A stretch of 64,000 bases of DNA from MGBC163016 sp964631345 (GCA_964631345.1 CAZVWE010000002.1:62001-126000); one strand, 5' to 3'. Positions 44,645-53,628 are shown, numbered from the stretch's first letter. A program made the numbers and translations. Notes: generated from the letters alone by a model not told the origin.

Positions 44645-45622
44645 ATGGCAGATGGGTATTTAGGTATTGATATTGGCTCGATCTCAACTAAAGGTGTTGT
44701 GATCGATGAGTCTAGAAATATTATTGCTCGTTCATATCTTTGGACAGAAGGGAATCCGATCAATGCATCTAAGCGCGTTGTGCGTGAACTTGCAGATCAG
44801 CTTGACAGCGATTTCTGCGTGAGAGGCCTTGGCACTACTGGAAGCGCTCGTCGTCTTGTTGGCGCAATGATGGGTGCAAGTATTGTTAAAAACGAGATCA
44901 CAGCGCATGCGGTTGGCACTACATTTGTTCATCCTGATGTAAGAACGATTTTGGAAATTGGTGGTCAGGATTCCAAGATTATTTGCATAGATGATGGCAT
45001 TGCTGTTGATTATGCGATGAATACCCTATGCGCTGCGGGCACAGGTGCATTTCTATCAAGTCAAGCTCATAGACTTGGAGTTGAGGTTGAGGATTTTGGA
45101 CGCATCGCACTTAGCTCAAGTAAGCCTGCAAATATAGCTGCTCGTTGCACAGTTTTTGCGGAATCGGATTTGGTGCACAAAATACAGGTTGGATATGCAA
45201 GAGAAGATATCATCGCTGGTCTTTGCCATGCTGTTGCTTCTAACTATATAAATAATGTTGGTAAGGGCAAACGAATTGCATCTCCTATAGTTTTTCAAGG
45301 CGGCGTCTCAAAAAACGAAGGCGTTGTTAAAGCGTTTGAAAATATTCTTGGTCAAGAGGTACAGGTTGATGCGGATGGCCATTTAATGGGAGCCTTTGGA
45401 TCTGCTCTTCTTGCATCTAAGCAGGGGTATACTCAGGCGGCAGATGGTCCATTTGCAACTGGAAAATTTGATTTTGACGCTATTTCTGACTTTGATTTTG
45501 TAACCCGAGAAGAAGAGTGCGGAAAGTGCTCAAATGATTGTGAAGTCATCTGTGTATACCGAGACGGAAAACTAATAGATGCTTGGGGCAATAGATGTGA
45601 GGCCGGAGCGCGCAAGGCATGA
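44645..45622 (+). CDS. BadF/BadG/HgdC-type ATPase, dehydratase activator
   Basis: The 325-residue protein is an ASKHA ATPase that, in known members, fires a low-potential electron into a dehydratase or reductase at the cost of ATP. GIDIGSISTKGVVID is the phosphate 1 loop, EIGGQDSKII the second, and NTLCAAGTGAFLSSQ carries the cysteine for the cluster shared between two subunits. A C-terminal extension of about 50 residues adds CGKCSNDCEVIC, a four-cysteine set that could hold another cluster. It ends the three-gene operon. Confidence 0.9.
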   Translation: MADGYLGIDIGSISTKGVVIDESRNIIARSYLWTEGNPINASKRVVRELADQLDSDFCVRGLGTTGSARRLVGAMMGASIVKNEITAHAVGTTFVHPDVRTILEIGGQDSKIICIDDGIAVDYAMNTLCAAGTGAFLSSQAHRLGVEVEDFGRIALSSSKPANIAARCTVFAESDLVHKIQVGYAREDIIAGLCHAVASNYINNVGKGKRIASPIVFQGGVSKNEGVVKAFENILGQEVQVDADGHLMGAFGSALLASKQGYTQAADGPFATGKFDFDAISDFDFVTREEECGKCSNDCEVICVYRDGKLIDAWGNRCEAGARKA

Positions 45623-45681
45623 TATACTCTCTTTGCTTTATCACAGTAGAGTGCTAATGTGGAGACGTTGGGGTCTCTGCA
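45620..45681 (+). promoter_or_regulatory. Candidate extended -10 promoter and leader hairpin for the amino-acid transporter
   Basis: TGATATACT (45620-45628) is an extended -10 box overlapping the end of the ATPase gene. No good -35 is visible. Downstream, 45658-45666 pairs with 45673-45681 in a nine-pair hairpin with two G-U pairs, just before the AAAGGGAGGG ribosome site. Confidence 0.4.
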
Positions 45682-45697
45682 CCGAAAGGGAGGGTTC

Positions 45698-46558
45698 ATG
45701 AAGAAGAAGTTTGTAGGCGCAATGATTGCTGCGGCTGCACTTGCACTAAGTGCATGTGTCATTGCGGGCTGTTCATCTGGAGGGTCAAGCAATGCAGCCT
45801 CTAATGCAGCGACAAATACAACAGAGACAAGTCAAGCTGAAATTGATACTTTGATCGTAGGATTTGACGCAAGCTATCCGCCATATGGTTATATGGCTGA
45901 AGATGGTACCTATACTGGACTCGACCTTGATCTGGCTGCAGAAGTGGCAAGACGCAATGGTTGGGAATTGGAGCTTTCCCCCATCAATTGGAATACTAAG
46001 GATATGCTCTTAGACTCAGGCGAGATCAACTGCATTTGGAACGGCTTTACGATGGAAACCCGTGAGGATGACTACACGTTCTCGGATCCGTATATGCTCA
46101 ATGAGCAGGTCATCGTTGCAAAGGCAGACTCAGGGATTGAATCCTTTGATGATTTGGCAGGAAAGACTGTTGTAACTCAGGCTGGCAGTGCTGCAGAAAC
46201 TCTTTTGACCGATCCTGAAGCCTCAAAGGATCTAGCAGATACCTTTGCTGCTTTGAATCCGCTTGATACCTATCAGATCGCTTTCACTGAGCTTGATGCT
46301 GGTACTGGTGTGGATGCAATTGCATGCGATTCATCAGTTGCTGCTTATTACATGGCTGCCAATCCAGATGCCTACATTGTGCTTCCTGAGTCTTTGAATT
46401 CTGAGCATTATGCTGTTGGTTTTAAGAAGGGCGATACGGCAACAGCAGAAGCAGTGACCAAGACCTTGAAGGAAATGTATGAGGATGGCACCGTTGCAAC
46501 TTTGATCGATAAATATGCTGATCAGGGTGTGACTATTGAGAATTGGATTTTGCGTTAA
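45698..46558 (+). CDS. Polar amino-acid ABC transporter, substrate-binding lipoprotein
   Basis: The ATG at 45698 follows AAAGGGAGGG and opens a classic lipoprotein signal ending in VIAGC, giving 286 residues; the frame begins 13 codons earlier. The mature part has the PAAT-family strands LIVGFDASYPPYGYM, YTGLDLDLAAEVARR and NCIWNGFTMETRE, and the hinge FDDLAGKTVVTQAGSAA. The Asp/Arg residues that bind the amino-acid head group are in place. The ligand might be cystine or a polar amino acid. Two hairpins follow before the permease gene. Confidence 0.92.
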   Translation: MKKKFVGAMIAAAALALSACVIAGCSSGGSSNAASNAATNTTETSQAEIDTLIVGFDASYPPYGYMAEDGTYTGLDLDLAAEVARRNGWELELSPINWNTKDMLLDSGEINCIWNGFTMETREDDYTFSDPYMLNEQVIVAKADSGIESFDDLAGKTVVTQAGSAAETLLTDPEASKDLADTFAALNPLDTYQIAFTELDAGTGVDAIACDSSVAAYYMAANPDAYIVLPESLNSEHYAVGFKKGDTATAEAVTKTLKEMYEDGTVATLIDKYADQGVTIENWILR

Positions 46559-46580
46559 GCGTTGATGTTCTAGTTCGTAT

Positions 46581-46608
46581 GAGGCGGAAGGCGAATGTCT
46601 TCCGCCTC
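46581..46608 (+). terminator. Hairpin 1 after the binding-protein gene
   Basis: GAGGCGGAAG (46581-46590) pairs perfectly with CTTCCGCCTC (46599-46608) around eight bases. There is no T run, so it more likely blocks 3' exonucleases than terminates. Confidence 0.6.
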
Positions 46609-46619
46609 TGCTATGAGCG

Positions 46620-46663
46620 AACTCGCAAGGGTGCCCTTACGCTAGGACATCCTTGCGAGTTTA
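46620..46663 (+). terminator. Hairpin 2 before the permease gene
   Basis: AACTCGCAAGG (46620-46630) pairs with CCTTGCGAGTT (46651-46661), eleven perfect pairs with a 20-base loop, then TTT. It ends only six bases before the permease ribosome site and could partly terminate or mask translation. Confidence 0.55.
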
Positions 46664-46679
46664 CCTTTAAGGAGTGTTT

Positions 46680-47333
46680 GTGGAATTAGCAACCATGTTA
46701 AGCGTGCTCGGAGAAGGATTCATCCTTACAATCGAGATATTCTTCATAACGCTTGTGGGATCGCTCCCGCTTGGTGTTGTGGTAGCACTTTGCCGTATGA
46801 GTAAATTCAAACCGCTTTCACTTCTAGCTCAGTTCTATATTTCCATCTTACGCGGAACCCCCCTTATGCTCCAATTGATGGCAATCATGTTCGGCCCCTA
46901 TTATCTTTTCCACCTCGAAATGGGAGGTGGATGGAAATTCACAGCGTGCGCTATAGGCTTCATATTGAATTATGCTGCCTATTTCGGTGAGATCTATCGA
47001 AGTGGTATACAGTCCATTCCGCATGGACAATATGAAGCTGCTAATGTGCTTGGCTACACACGGGGGCAGACCTTCATGAAGATCGTTCTTCCACAAGTTA
47101 TCAAACGAATCTTACCTGCCATGGGAAACGAAATAATAACATTGGTTAAAGACACCTCGTTGGCCTTTGTTCTGGGTGTGTTAGAGATGTTCTCTGTGGC
47201 AAAGACGCTTGCAGCTCGTGAGGTGTCTATGGTTCCTTATGCAATCGCAGCTCTTATCTATTGGATCTTCTGCCTCCTGATCGAATTCATCTTGAATAAG
47301 GTGGAGAAGAGGCTTAACTATTATCACGATTAG
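46680..47333 (+). CDS. Polar amino-acid ABC transporter permease
   Basis: The product has 217 residues from the GTG at 46680, which sits five bases after AAGGAG; the frame opens two codons earlier inside that site. Five helices and the cytoplasmic loop AANVLGYTRGQTFMKIVLPQV are those of HisMQ-type permeases. There is a single permease, so it should act as a homodimer. The stop is ten bases before the ATPase gene. Codon choice leans to ATC and TTC more than in the flanking genes. Confidence 0.92.
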   Translation: MELATMLSVLGEGFILTIEIFFITLVGSLPLGVVVALCRMSKFKPLSLLAQFYISILRGTPLMLQLMAIMFGPYYLFHLEMGGGWKFTACAIGFILNYAAYFGEIYRSGIQSIPHGQYEAANVLGYTRGQTFMKIVLPQVIKRILPAMGNEIITLVKDTSLAFVLGVLEMFSVAKTLAAREVSMVPYAIAALIYWIFCLLIEFILNKVEKRLNYYHD

Positions 47334-47343
47334 GAGTGTATTA

Positions 47344-48180
47344 ATGGAAATTATCCAAGAACCCGAAGTGGGAACATCGAACGAAAATGCCTCTGGTGAT
47401 CAGCTCTCAACAAAACCGGTCGTATCGCTTACACATGCGCGCAAGAGCTTCGATGACAATCAGGTGTTGCGTGACATTTCGCTTACGGTGAACAAAGGAG
47501 ATATCCTTGCGATTATTGGTCCATCAGGTGGAGGAAAATCAACGCTTTTACGCTGTATGACCCTACTTGAAACGCTCGATGCAGGAACGCTGTGTTATGG
47601 CGATCTTGTTGTTGCGGATGAACAAGAAGGGCGAGAGGTCTATGGAAACAAGAATGTTATTCGTGAGGCCAAGACGCGTTTTGGCTTGGTCTTTCAAAAC
47701 TTCAATCTGTTCCCTCATTTCTCGGTTATCAAAAATGTGACGGATCCTCTCATAAGCGTACAGAAGATATCTCAAGAGGTGGCATTCAAACGTGGACATG
47801 AACTACTGGCAAAGATGGGTCTTGCAGGTAAAGAAGACATGGTGCCGTGCGAACTTTCGGGAGGACAACAACAGCGCGTTGCCATTGCACGTGCTCTTGC
47901 CATGAATCCAGATGTCTTGTTCTTTGATGAGCCTACAAGTGCGCTTGATCCTGAGCTTACCCGTGAAGTTTTACGTGCCATACGTGAGCTCGCCGCTGAG
48001 CATATGACTATGGTGATAGTTACACATGAAATGTCATTTGCAAGGGATGTGGCCGACAAGCTGATTTTCATGGATGGCGGGGTTGTCGTTGAACGGGGAT
48101 TAGCTAAAGAGGTTATCAATAATCCTCAGCATGAGCGAACCCGTGCATTTCTTTCAAGTTATGAGGGGATATCAAGCTAG
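47344..48180 (+). CDS. Polar amino-acid ABC transporter ATP-binding protein
   Basis: The 278-residue ATPase of the transporter has Walker A GPSGGGKST, a Q-loop in LVFQNFNLFPH, the signature LSGGQQQR, Walker B VLFFDEPTSALDPE and the switch histidine in VTHEMSFA, the GlnQ/HisP pattern. A polar N-terminal extension of about 25 residues is unusual for the family. TAGGAG precedes the ATG. The set of one binding protein, one permease and one ATPase is complete. Confidence 0.94.
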   Translation: MEIIQEPEVGTSNENASGDQLSTKPVVSLTHARKSFDDNQVLRDISLTVNKGDILAIIGPSGGGKSTLLRCMTLLETLDAGTLCYGDLVVADEQEGREVYGNKNVIREAKTRFGLVFQNFNLFPHFSVIKNVTDPLISVQKISQEVAFKRGHELLAKMGLAGKEDMVPCELSGGQQQRVAIARALAMNPDVLFFDEPTSALDPELTREVLRAIRELAAEHMTMVIVTHEMSFARDVADKLIFMDGGVVVERGLAKEVINNPQHERTRAFLSSYEGISS

Positions 48181-48224
48181 TAATTACCCTTTAAAAGTCG
48201 CTGCACCCTCGTCGCTTCAGCATC

Positions 48225-48236
48225 TGGTGTACACCA
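48225..48236. promoter_or_regulatory. 12-bp palindrome, possible operator upstream of htrA
   Basis: TGGTGTACACCA is a perfect palindrome 140 bases before the htrA start, and a second half site, TGGTGTA, follows at 48239-48245. It could be a repressor site. The rest of the 196-base gap shows nothing clear. Confidence 0.35.
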
Positions 48237-48376
48237 TTTGGTGTATTGAGGTAATGCAATAGTTTCAAACATCTTGTGCTCGCTTTCTCTTTGAATTTTG
48301 CATGGTAGAGTCTGCAAAAGTCATTACATGCAAAAAGTCTTTATAAATCCAGACTTTATGAGAGGAAGTAAGGCCA

Positions 48377-50011
48377 ATGGATTCGAATCAAATAAATGGT
48401 CAGATGCAAAACGACCCCAACAGTAACAATATAGAGGGAAGTCAAAGTGCATATGAGGCTGCTTATGGAGCCTCACAGTATAGTCAACCGCAGCATGCGC
48501 AACCATCACAGCCTCCAGTAGCTGGAACAGAAGTGTTTCAAAGCCAGCCATCGGGATATCAGTCACAACAGCAGACACAACAACAGACACAGCAGCCAAC
48601 ACAGCCGCAGGGTCAGTATCAGCAATATGCTGCCCAACCTTCTTATCAGGCAGCTCCACAGCCGTCCACACAGGCAGCGCCACAGTCAATACCCGGATCT
48701 GCTCCACAGACTACTTCGCAAGTTGTACCTCCAGTAATAGTAAATCCTTCACAGCAAAAACGTTCGGGCGCTAAAACATTTCTACTTGCTTTTGCAGGGG
48801 CGGCCGTAGCATGTGTCGTGGCATTTGGTCTCTTTATGGGATTTCGCCCGTTTGGCTCTGGTAATGGAGTAAATGTAACGCTTGGAGGTTCTGGTAGTTC
48901 TGTTGAAGCAGTCGAAGCTGAGGCGTCGCTTGCAGAGGCAGTAGCTAATAAGTGCCTTCCATCCGTGGTTTCCATTAATACTTATTCAACTGGATCAAGC
49001 GGAAGTTCAAATCCTTTATATGATTACTTCTATGGTGGCAGTCAAGATAGCGGTGAAGAAATTATGTCAGGCCTTGGTAGTGGAATCATAATTTCAAACG
49101 ATGGATATATTCTTACCAACTACCATGTAATTGCAAATGCCACACGCTTTGAAGTGAATATTGAAGGCGATATTCATGAGGCAACATTGGTTGGACAAGA
49201 TGCAAGTTCTGATATTGCTGTTTTGAAAGTCGATGATGCAACTGACCTTACTCCAATTGAGATAGCAGACTCGGATAATGTACGCATTGGTGAATGGGTT
49301 ATGACTATTGGAAGCCCATTTGGTCTTGAGCAATCAGTAGCAACTGGCATTATCTCTGCAACTAGCAGGTCGCAAATTATGGACTCATCAACCATTGACC
49401 CTTCAGGTTCAATTGGACAGACCATCTATCCAAACCTTATTCAGACTGATGCAGCAATCAATCCAGGAAATTCTGGTGGTGCATTAGTTGATGCAGATGG
49501 GCAGCTAGTTGGAGTAAATACCTTAATTTCTAGTTATTCTGGAAATTATTCCGGAGTTGGATTTGCCATACCTTCAAATTATGCAGTTAGCATTGCACAA
49601 GACATAATTGCTGGCAAAGAACCAACGCATGCGCAGCTTGGCGTAACTACAGCAAATGTGACTTCTCAAATTGCGCAAAGATATGGACTAAGCGTTACAT
49701 CAGGTGCGTATGTTACTAATGTAACTGAGGGTGGCGCTGCCGCTAATGCAGGAATCGAAGTTGGTGATGTGATTATTTCATTTGATGGCAAAGAGGTTAG
49801 CTCTTCAAGTGATCTAGTGTTAGATGTAAGAACGAAAGCCCCTGGAGATAAAGTAACAATCGTGGTTTCTCGAAACGGAGAAGATGTTGAGTTGGAAGCA
49901 ACGCTTGGAGAGAGCAGTTCTGCAAGTACTCAACAAAACAATCAGCAGCAACAACAACCACAGCAACAACTTCCAGATCTAAACGACCTCTTTGGATATG
50001 GTCAGAGATAA
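48377..50011 (+). CDS. HtrA/DegP-type serine protease with PDZ domain
   Basis: The 544-residue membrane protease handles misfolded outside proteins. The N-terminal 130 residues are Gln/Pro/Ser-rich and cytoplasmic, one helix spans about 134-154, and the trypsin-like domain carries His near 250 (LTNYHVI), Asp near 280 (SSDIAVLKV) and Ser near 367 (GNSGGAL). One PDZ domain (about 410-505) follows, then a Gln-rich tail. AGAGGAAG lies upstream of the ATG. It stands alone and is closed by a strong terminator. Confidence 0.94.
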   Translation: MDSNQINGQMQNDPNSNNIEGSQSAYEAAYGASQYSQPQHAQPSQPPVAGTEVFQSQPSGYQSQQQTQQQTQQPTQPQGQYQQYAAQPSYQAAPQPSTQAAPQSIPGSAPQTTSQVVPPVIVNPSQQKRSGAKTFLLAFAGAAVACVVAFGLFMGFRPFGSGNGVNVTLGGSGSSVEAVEAEASLAEAVANKCLPSVVSINTYSTGSSGSSNPLYDYFYGGSQDSGEEIMSGLGSGIIISNDGYILTNYHVIANATRFEVNIEGDIHEATLVGQDASSDIAVLKVDDATDLTPIEIADSDNVRIGEWVMTIGSPFGLEQSVATGIISATSRSQIMDSSTIDPSGSIGQTIYPNLIQTDAAINPGNSGGALVDADGQLVGVNTLISSYSGNYSGVGFAIPSNYAVSIAQDIIAGKEPTHAQLGVTTANVTSQIAQRYGLSVTSGAYVTNVTEGGAAANAGIEVGDVIISFDGKEVSSSSDLVLDVRTKAPGDKVTIVVSRNGEDVELEATLGESSSASTQQNNQQQQQPQQQLPDLNDLFGYGQR

Positions 50012-50050
50012 AAGACTGATGCACTAGTTAAATATTGATAACAATGCAAC

Positions 50051-50080
50051 ATGGCGCCAGTATATCTGGCGCCATTTCTT
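50051..50080 (+). terminator. Rho-independent terminator after htrA
   Basis: ATGGCGCCAG (50051-50060) pairs perfectly with CTGGCGCCAT (50066-50075) around TATAT, followed by TTCTTT. Confidence 0.88.
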
Positions 50081-50173
50081 TATGTTCATGCGCCTGCGTA
50101 TAATGATCGGTTAATATGTATTCGATAATTGTTTTGCGCAATATGCTTTGCGATAAAGATCGAAAGGGCATAA

Positions 50174-50899
50174 ATGGCTGAAGGTTATGAGTATGACCGA
50201 GTCTTGCTGAAGCTTTCGGGAGAAGCATTAGCGGGGGATCTTGGGTATGGTATAGACCCTAAAGTTGTGGATGATCTTGCTGAGGAAATCGCTGATATTG
50301 TAAAAGATGGCGTACAGCTGGCTGTTGTAGTTGGCGGAGGCAATATATTTAGAGGCCTTTCGGGGTCTGCTGAAGGAATGGATAGAGCTCAAGCTGACTA
50401 CATAGGAATGCTTGCAACTGTCATGAACGCTCTTGCACTACAGGATGCTTTTGAGCGACATGGAATTTATTCCAGAGTTCAAAGCGCTATCAATATGCAA
50501 GAAGTAAGTGAACCATATATTAGGCGCAGAGCTATCCGTCATTTGGAAAAGGGGCGCGTAGTTATTCTTGCGGCAGGTACTGGTAATCCTTATTTCACAA
50601 CAGATACAACGGCAGCTCTTCGTGCATGCGAGCTTGACGTTGATTGCCTTATGAAAGCTACAAAAGTTGACGGGGTTTATGACTGTGATCCAAAAACGAA
50701 TCCAGACGCTAAGCGTTTCGATAACATCACATATATGGATGTCTTGAATCGTGGTCTAAATGTGATGGATGCGACCGCAACCTCGCTTTGCATGGACAAT
50801 GATGTCCCAATGATTGTTTTTGATCTTACCGAGCGAGGTAATATACAAAAAGCATTGCGCGGAGAATCCATTGGCACAACAGTGCATGCCAATAATTGA
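50174..50899 (+). CDS. pyrH: UMP kinase
   Basis: The 241-residue enzyme phosphorylates UMP to UDP for nucleotide and sugar supply. LLKLSGEALAG at the start, VVGGGNIFRG, and AAGTGNPYFTTDTTAALRA are signature stretches of the amino-acid-kinase fold seen in bacterial PyrH, including the DPKTNPDAKRF loop. AAAGGG precedes the ATG. It heads the core operon with frr, uppS, cdsA and dxr, an order found in many Gram-positive genomes. Confidence 0.96.
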   Translation: MAEGYEYDRVLLKLSGEALAGDLGYGIDPKVVDDLAEEIADIVKDGVQLAVVVGGGNIFRGLSGSAEGMDRAQADYIGMLATVMNALALQDAFERHGIYSRVQSAINMQEVSEPYIRRRAIRHLEKGRVVILAAGTGNPYFTTDTTAALRACELDVDCLMKATKVDGVYDCDPKTNPDAKRFDNITYMDVLNRGLNVMDATATSLCMDNDVPMIVFDLTERGNIQKALRGESIGTTVHANN

Positions 50900-50983
50900 T
50901 AATCGGTGCAAACAGCCAATTCAAAACGTTAAAGCATTTATTTGAAGGTTAACTAATTTGAAGGTTGAGGAAAGGACGAGGCG

Positions 50984-51547
50984 ATGGCTGAAATTGATGA
51001 GATTCTATTAAATACAGAGGATCGTATGGAAAAGGCTATTTCATCGCTTCACGATAATTTCGCTAGCGTTAGAACTGGTCGAGCGAATGCAATGGTGCTC
51101 GATAGGATTATGGTTGACTATTACGGAAGCCCTACTCCAATTGCCCAAATGGCAGGTATTAAAACACCGGATGCTCATCTTTTAGTGATAGAGCCATGGG
51201 ATAAATCTGTTTTAAAGAAGATCGAGCAAGCAATTCAAGAAAGCGATCTTGGCGTTACCCCAAATAATGACGGAACAGTTATCAGGCTTCCGTTTCCCGC
51301 TTTGACTGAAGAGAGAAGAAAAGAGCTCGCTAAGCAATGCAGGACTTATGCTGAAGAGTGTCGCGTTGCAATAAGAAATGCAAGGCGTGACGCCAATGCG
51401 GCAATAGAAAAAGCGCAGAAAAATGATGGTCTGCCAGAGGATGACGCACATAGAGCAGAGAATTCTGCACAAAAATTAACAGATAAATATGTTGCTGAAG
51501 TTGAAGAGATTCTAAAGAAAAAAGAGGCCGACATAATGGAGGTTTAA
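50984..51547 (+). CDS. frr: Ribosome recycling factor
   Basis: The 187-residue protein splits post-termination ribosomes with EF-G. The family stretches VRTGRANAMVLDRIMVDYYG, AGIKTPDAHLLVIEPWDKS and the charged C-terminal helices with RAENSAQKLTDKYV are complete, and length is standard. It starts 84 bases after pyrH with AGGAAAGGACGAGG ahead. Confidence 0.97.
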   Translation: MAEIDEILLNTEDRMEKAISSLHDNFASVRTGRANAMVLDRIMVDYYGSPTPIAQMAGIKTPDAHLLVIEPWDKSVLKKIEQAIQESDLGVTPNNDGTVIRLPFPALTEERRKELAKQCRTYAEECRVAIRNARRDANAAIEKAQKNDGLPEDDAHRAENSAQKLTDKYVAEVEEILKKKEADIMEV

Positions 51548-51607
51548 AACGACGCTGATGGTCGTTGATTTGTGCAAGCTGGATACATCTTGTAAAGAAA
51601 TGCATCC

Positions 51608-52411
51608 TTGAATGAACAAATCCTTATGAATAAACCTTTAGATTACATATTTCCTGATCCACCTTTTGGGCTTGATCCAAAAAGCCTAGATGTCGGCAAT
51701 ATTCCCCAACACGTTGCAGTCATTATGGATGGCAATGGAAGATGGGCAAAGGCTCGGATGCTAAATCGACTGCGGGGGCATAAAGCTGGCATTGAAGCGG
51801 TGCGCGAAACGATAAGGTGCGCATCTGATATTGGAGTTAAGTATTTAACGATTTATTCGTTTTCTACTGAAAACTGGAAGCGTCCCGAAGATGAAGTAAC
51901 AGGACTTATGGACTTATTTGCGACTACTATGCTCGCAGAAGTTGATGGCTTAAACGCTGAGGACGTTCGCGTGATGACAATAGGGGATCTATCGCCATTG
52001 CCTGCAGAGACTAGAGAAGCCTTTGGAAAAGCGTGGGATGAAACTCGCGACAATGATGGAATGACATTGGTAGTTGCGATTAATTATGGGGGTCGAGCTG
52101 AAATCCTTCATGCAGTACATGAGTGGATAAAAGAACGTGATGATGCTATCGCATCTGGGGTATCTCTAAGCGATATTGGTCTTCTTGATGAAACTGCGCT
52201 TGAATCACATCTTTATACGGCTGATATTCCTGATCCAGAAATTATTATTCGCACAAGTGGCGAAATGCGGCTTTCCAATTTTCTTCTTTGGCAGGCTGCT
52301 TATTCTGAATTTGTATCAACGGATGTTTTATGGCCGGATTTTAACCGCTATGAATTTTTGCGATGCTTACTTGAGTATCAATCAAGAGCACGGAGATTTG
52401 GTGGGGTTTGA
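51608..52411 (+). CDS. uppS: Isoprenyl transferase (undecaprenyl diphosphate synthase type)
   Basis: The 267-residue enzyme makes the C55 lipid carrier for wall polymers by cis-condensation of isopentenyl units. It has HVAVIMDGNGRWAKAR, with the catalytic Asp, SFSTENWKRP, and the C-terminal RTSGEMRLSNFLLWQ. The first codon is a TTG at 51608; an ATG at 51626 is in frame but neither has a good ribosome site. It ends one base inside the cdsA start. Confidence 0.95.
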   Translation: MNEQILMNKPLDYIFPDPPFGLDPKSLDVGNIPQHVAVIMDGNGRWAKARMLNRLRGHKAGIEAVRETIRCASDIGVKYLTIYSFSTENWKRPEDEVTGLMDLFATTMLAEVDGLNAEDVRVMTIGDLSPLPAETREAFGKAWDETRDNDGMTLVVAINYGGRAEILHAVHEWIKERDDAIASGVSLSDIGLLDETALESHLYTADIPDPEIIIRTSGEMRLSNFLLWQAAYSEFVSTDVLWPDFNRYEFLRCLLEYQSRARRFGGV

Positions 52412-53628
52412 TGGCTTCCGCTGAACACTCAAAAGTTGTTTTTATCGAGGGTGCTGAAGAAGAAAACCCCCAGGACTTTATTACTGTAAATGACTCAGAT
52501 GATGTGCAGGCATCTGAACAGATTGGTATGCCAGAACAAGGCTATGGCTTAACTGACAAACAGCTTGCTGCTAGAAAACGCCTTAAGGAAGAAGCTTTTC
52601 GGATCATCAAAGAGGAGCGTGCAAAAAGGCTTGAGAAAGCGGTTGTAGTATCTGATCCATTAGATGCACCTGATGGACCACCATGGAGATATGACTTAAC
52701 TCCAGAACAGCGTGCTGAACGAGATCGCAAAAAGGCAAAGCGCTCCGAAAAAACTCAAAAGATTAAGGATAAAGCCAAAGATAAGGCGCCAGATAAGCTT
52801 AAGAACCCATCGGATTTGCAGGTAAGATTTCGCACCGCACTTGTATATACCCTTTTAACTATAGTCTGCGTATTTGCTGGTGATATCCCATTTTTGGTAT
52901 ACCTTATGGTGGTTGCCGGTGTTTGCGCAGGTGAGTTTTTCTATATGCTGCGATCTGATGCGAAGTTACCTAATGAAGCTTTAGGTATTGGTGGTGCGGT
53001 TCTATTTATTCCTGCGACGTATTTTTGGGGTCTTGAAGGGGCTCTTGCGGTGTCCTTTGTTTTGCTTGTTGCGCTTTTGGTTTGGTATGTATTTTGGTTA
53101 CGCGCTCGCATTCAAGATGTTGGTATTAGCTACTTTGGAGCGGCTTATACGGGTCTTTTGTTGTGCGGGTTTGTTGTAATTAGGCAAGCAGTACCTGGAA
53201 TTTGGGGAAGCGTTGCTCTGTTTCTTCTTTTCTTGAGCGTTTGGACAAACGATGCTTTTGCATACTTTGTTGGAAGCAAAATCGGCAAGCATAAGCTCGC
53301 GCCAAGGACGAGCCCCAATAAAAGCTGGGAAGGTTTTTTTGCGGGTCTTGTGGGGTCTGCATTAGTGTGGGTCGTTCTTGCATTCATACCTGGGATTAAT
53401 ATGCCTGTAATTATGGCAATCATTTTTGGGGTAATTTGCGGTGTTGCTGAGGTTGTTGGCGATCTAACGGAAAGCAGAATTAAACGTAATTTCGGGTTTA
53501 AGGATTCCGGAAGCATTATGCCTGGACACGGAGGGCTCTTGGATAGATGCGACTCGCTGTTTTTAGCATCTGTTATGGCGGCAGCACTATTAGTGGCCGG
53601 GGGGTGCATTCCGTATGAATTCTTTTAA
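52411..53628 (+). CDS. cdsA: Phosphatidate cytidylyltransferase with long charged N-terminus
   Basis: The 405-residue enzyme makes CDP-diacylglycerol for phospholipids. The C-terminal 270 residues are the usual eight-helix membrane part with NDAFAYFVGSKIGKHKLAPRTSPNKSWEG and the active-site stretch MPGHGGLLDRCDSL. The first 130 residues are Lys/Glu/Asp-rich, without helices, and have no counterpart in E. coli CdsA (285 residues). The ATG at 52411 shares a base with the uppS stop (TGATG), with GGTGGGG ahead. The stop lies 14 bases inside dxr. Confidence 0.94.
   Translation: MASAEHSKVVFIEGAEEENPQDFITVNDSDDVQASEQIGMPEQGYGLTDKQLAARKRLKEEAFRIIKEERAKRLEKAVVVSDPLDAPDGPPWRYDLTPEQRAERDRKKAKRSEKTQKIKDKAKDKAPDKLKNPSDLQVRFRTALVYTLLTIVCVFAGDIPFLVYLMVVAGVCAGEFFYMLRSDAKLPNEALGIGGAVLFIPATYFWGLEGALAVSFVLLVALLVWYVFWLRARIQDVGISYFGAAYTGLLLCGFVVIRQAVPGIWGSVALFLLFLSVWTNDAFAYFVGSKIGKHKLAPRTSPNKSWEGFFAGLVGSALVWVVLAFIPGINMPVIMAIIFGVICGVAEVVGDLTESRIKRNFGFKDSGSIMPGHGGLLDRCDSLFLASVMAAALLVAGGCIPYEFF

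Noticed and set aside
45647..45656. GAGTGCTAA, half of a CIRCE (HrcA) operator
   Set aside because: The matching TTAGCACTC half is missing at the required spacing, and the gene downstream is an amino-acid transporter.
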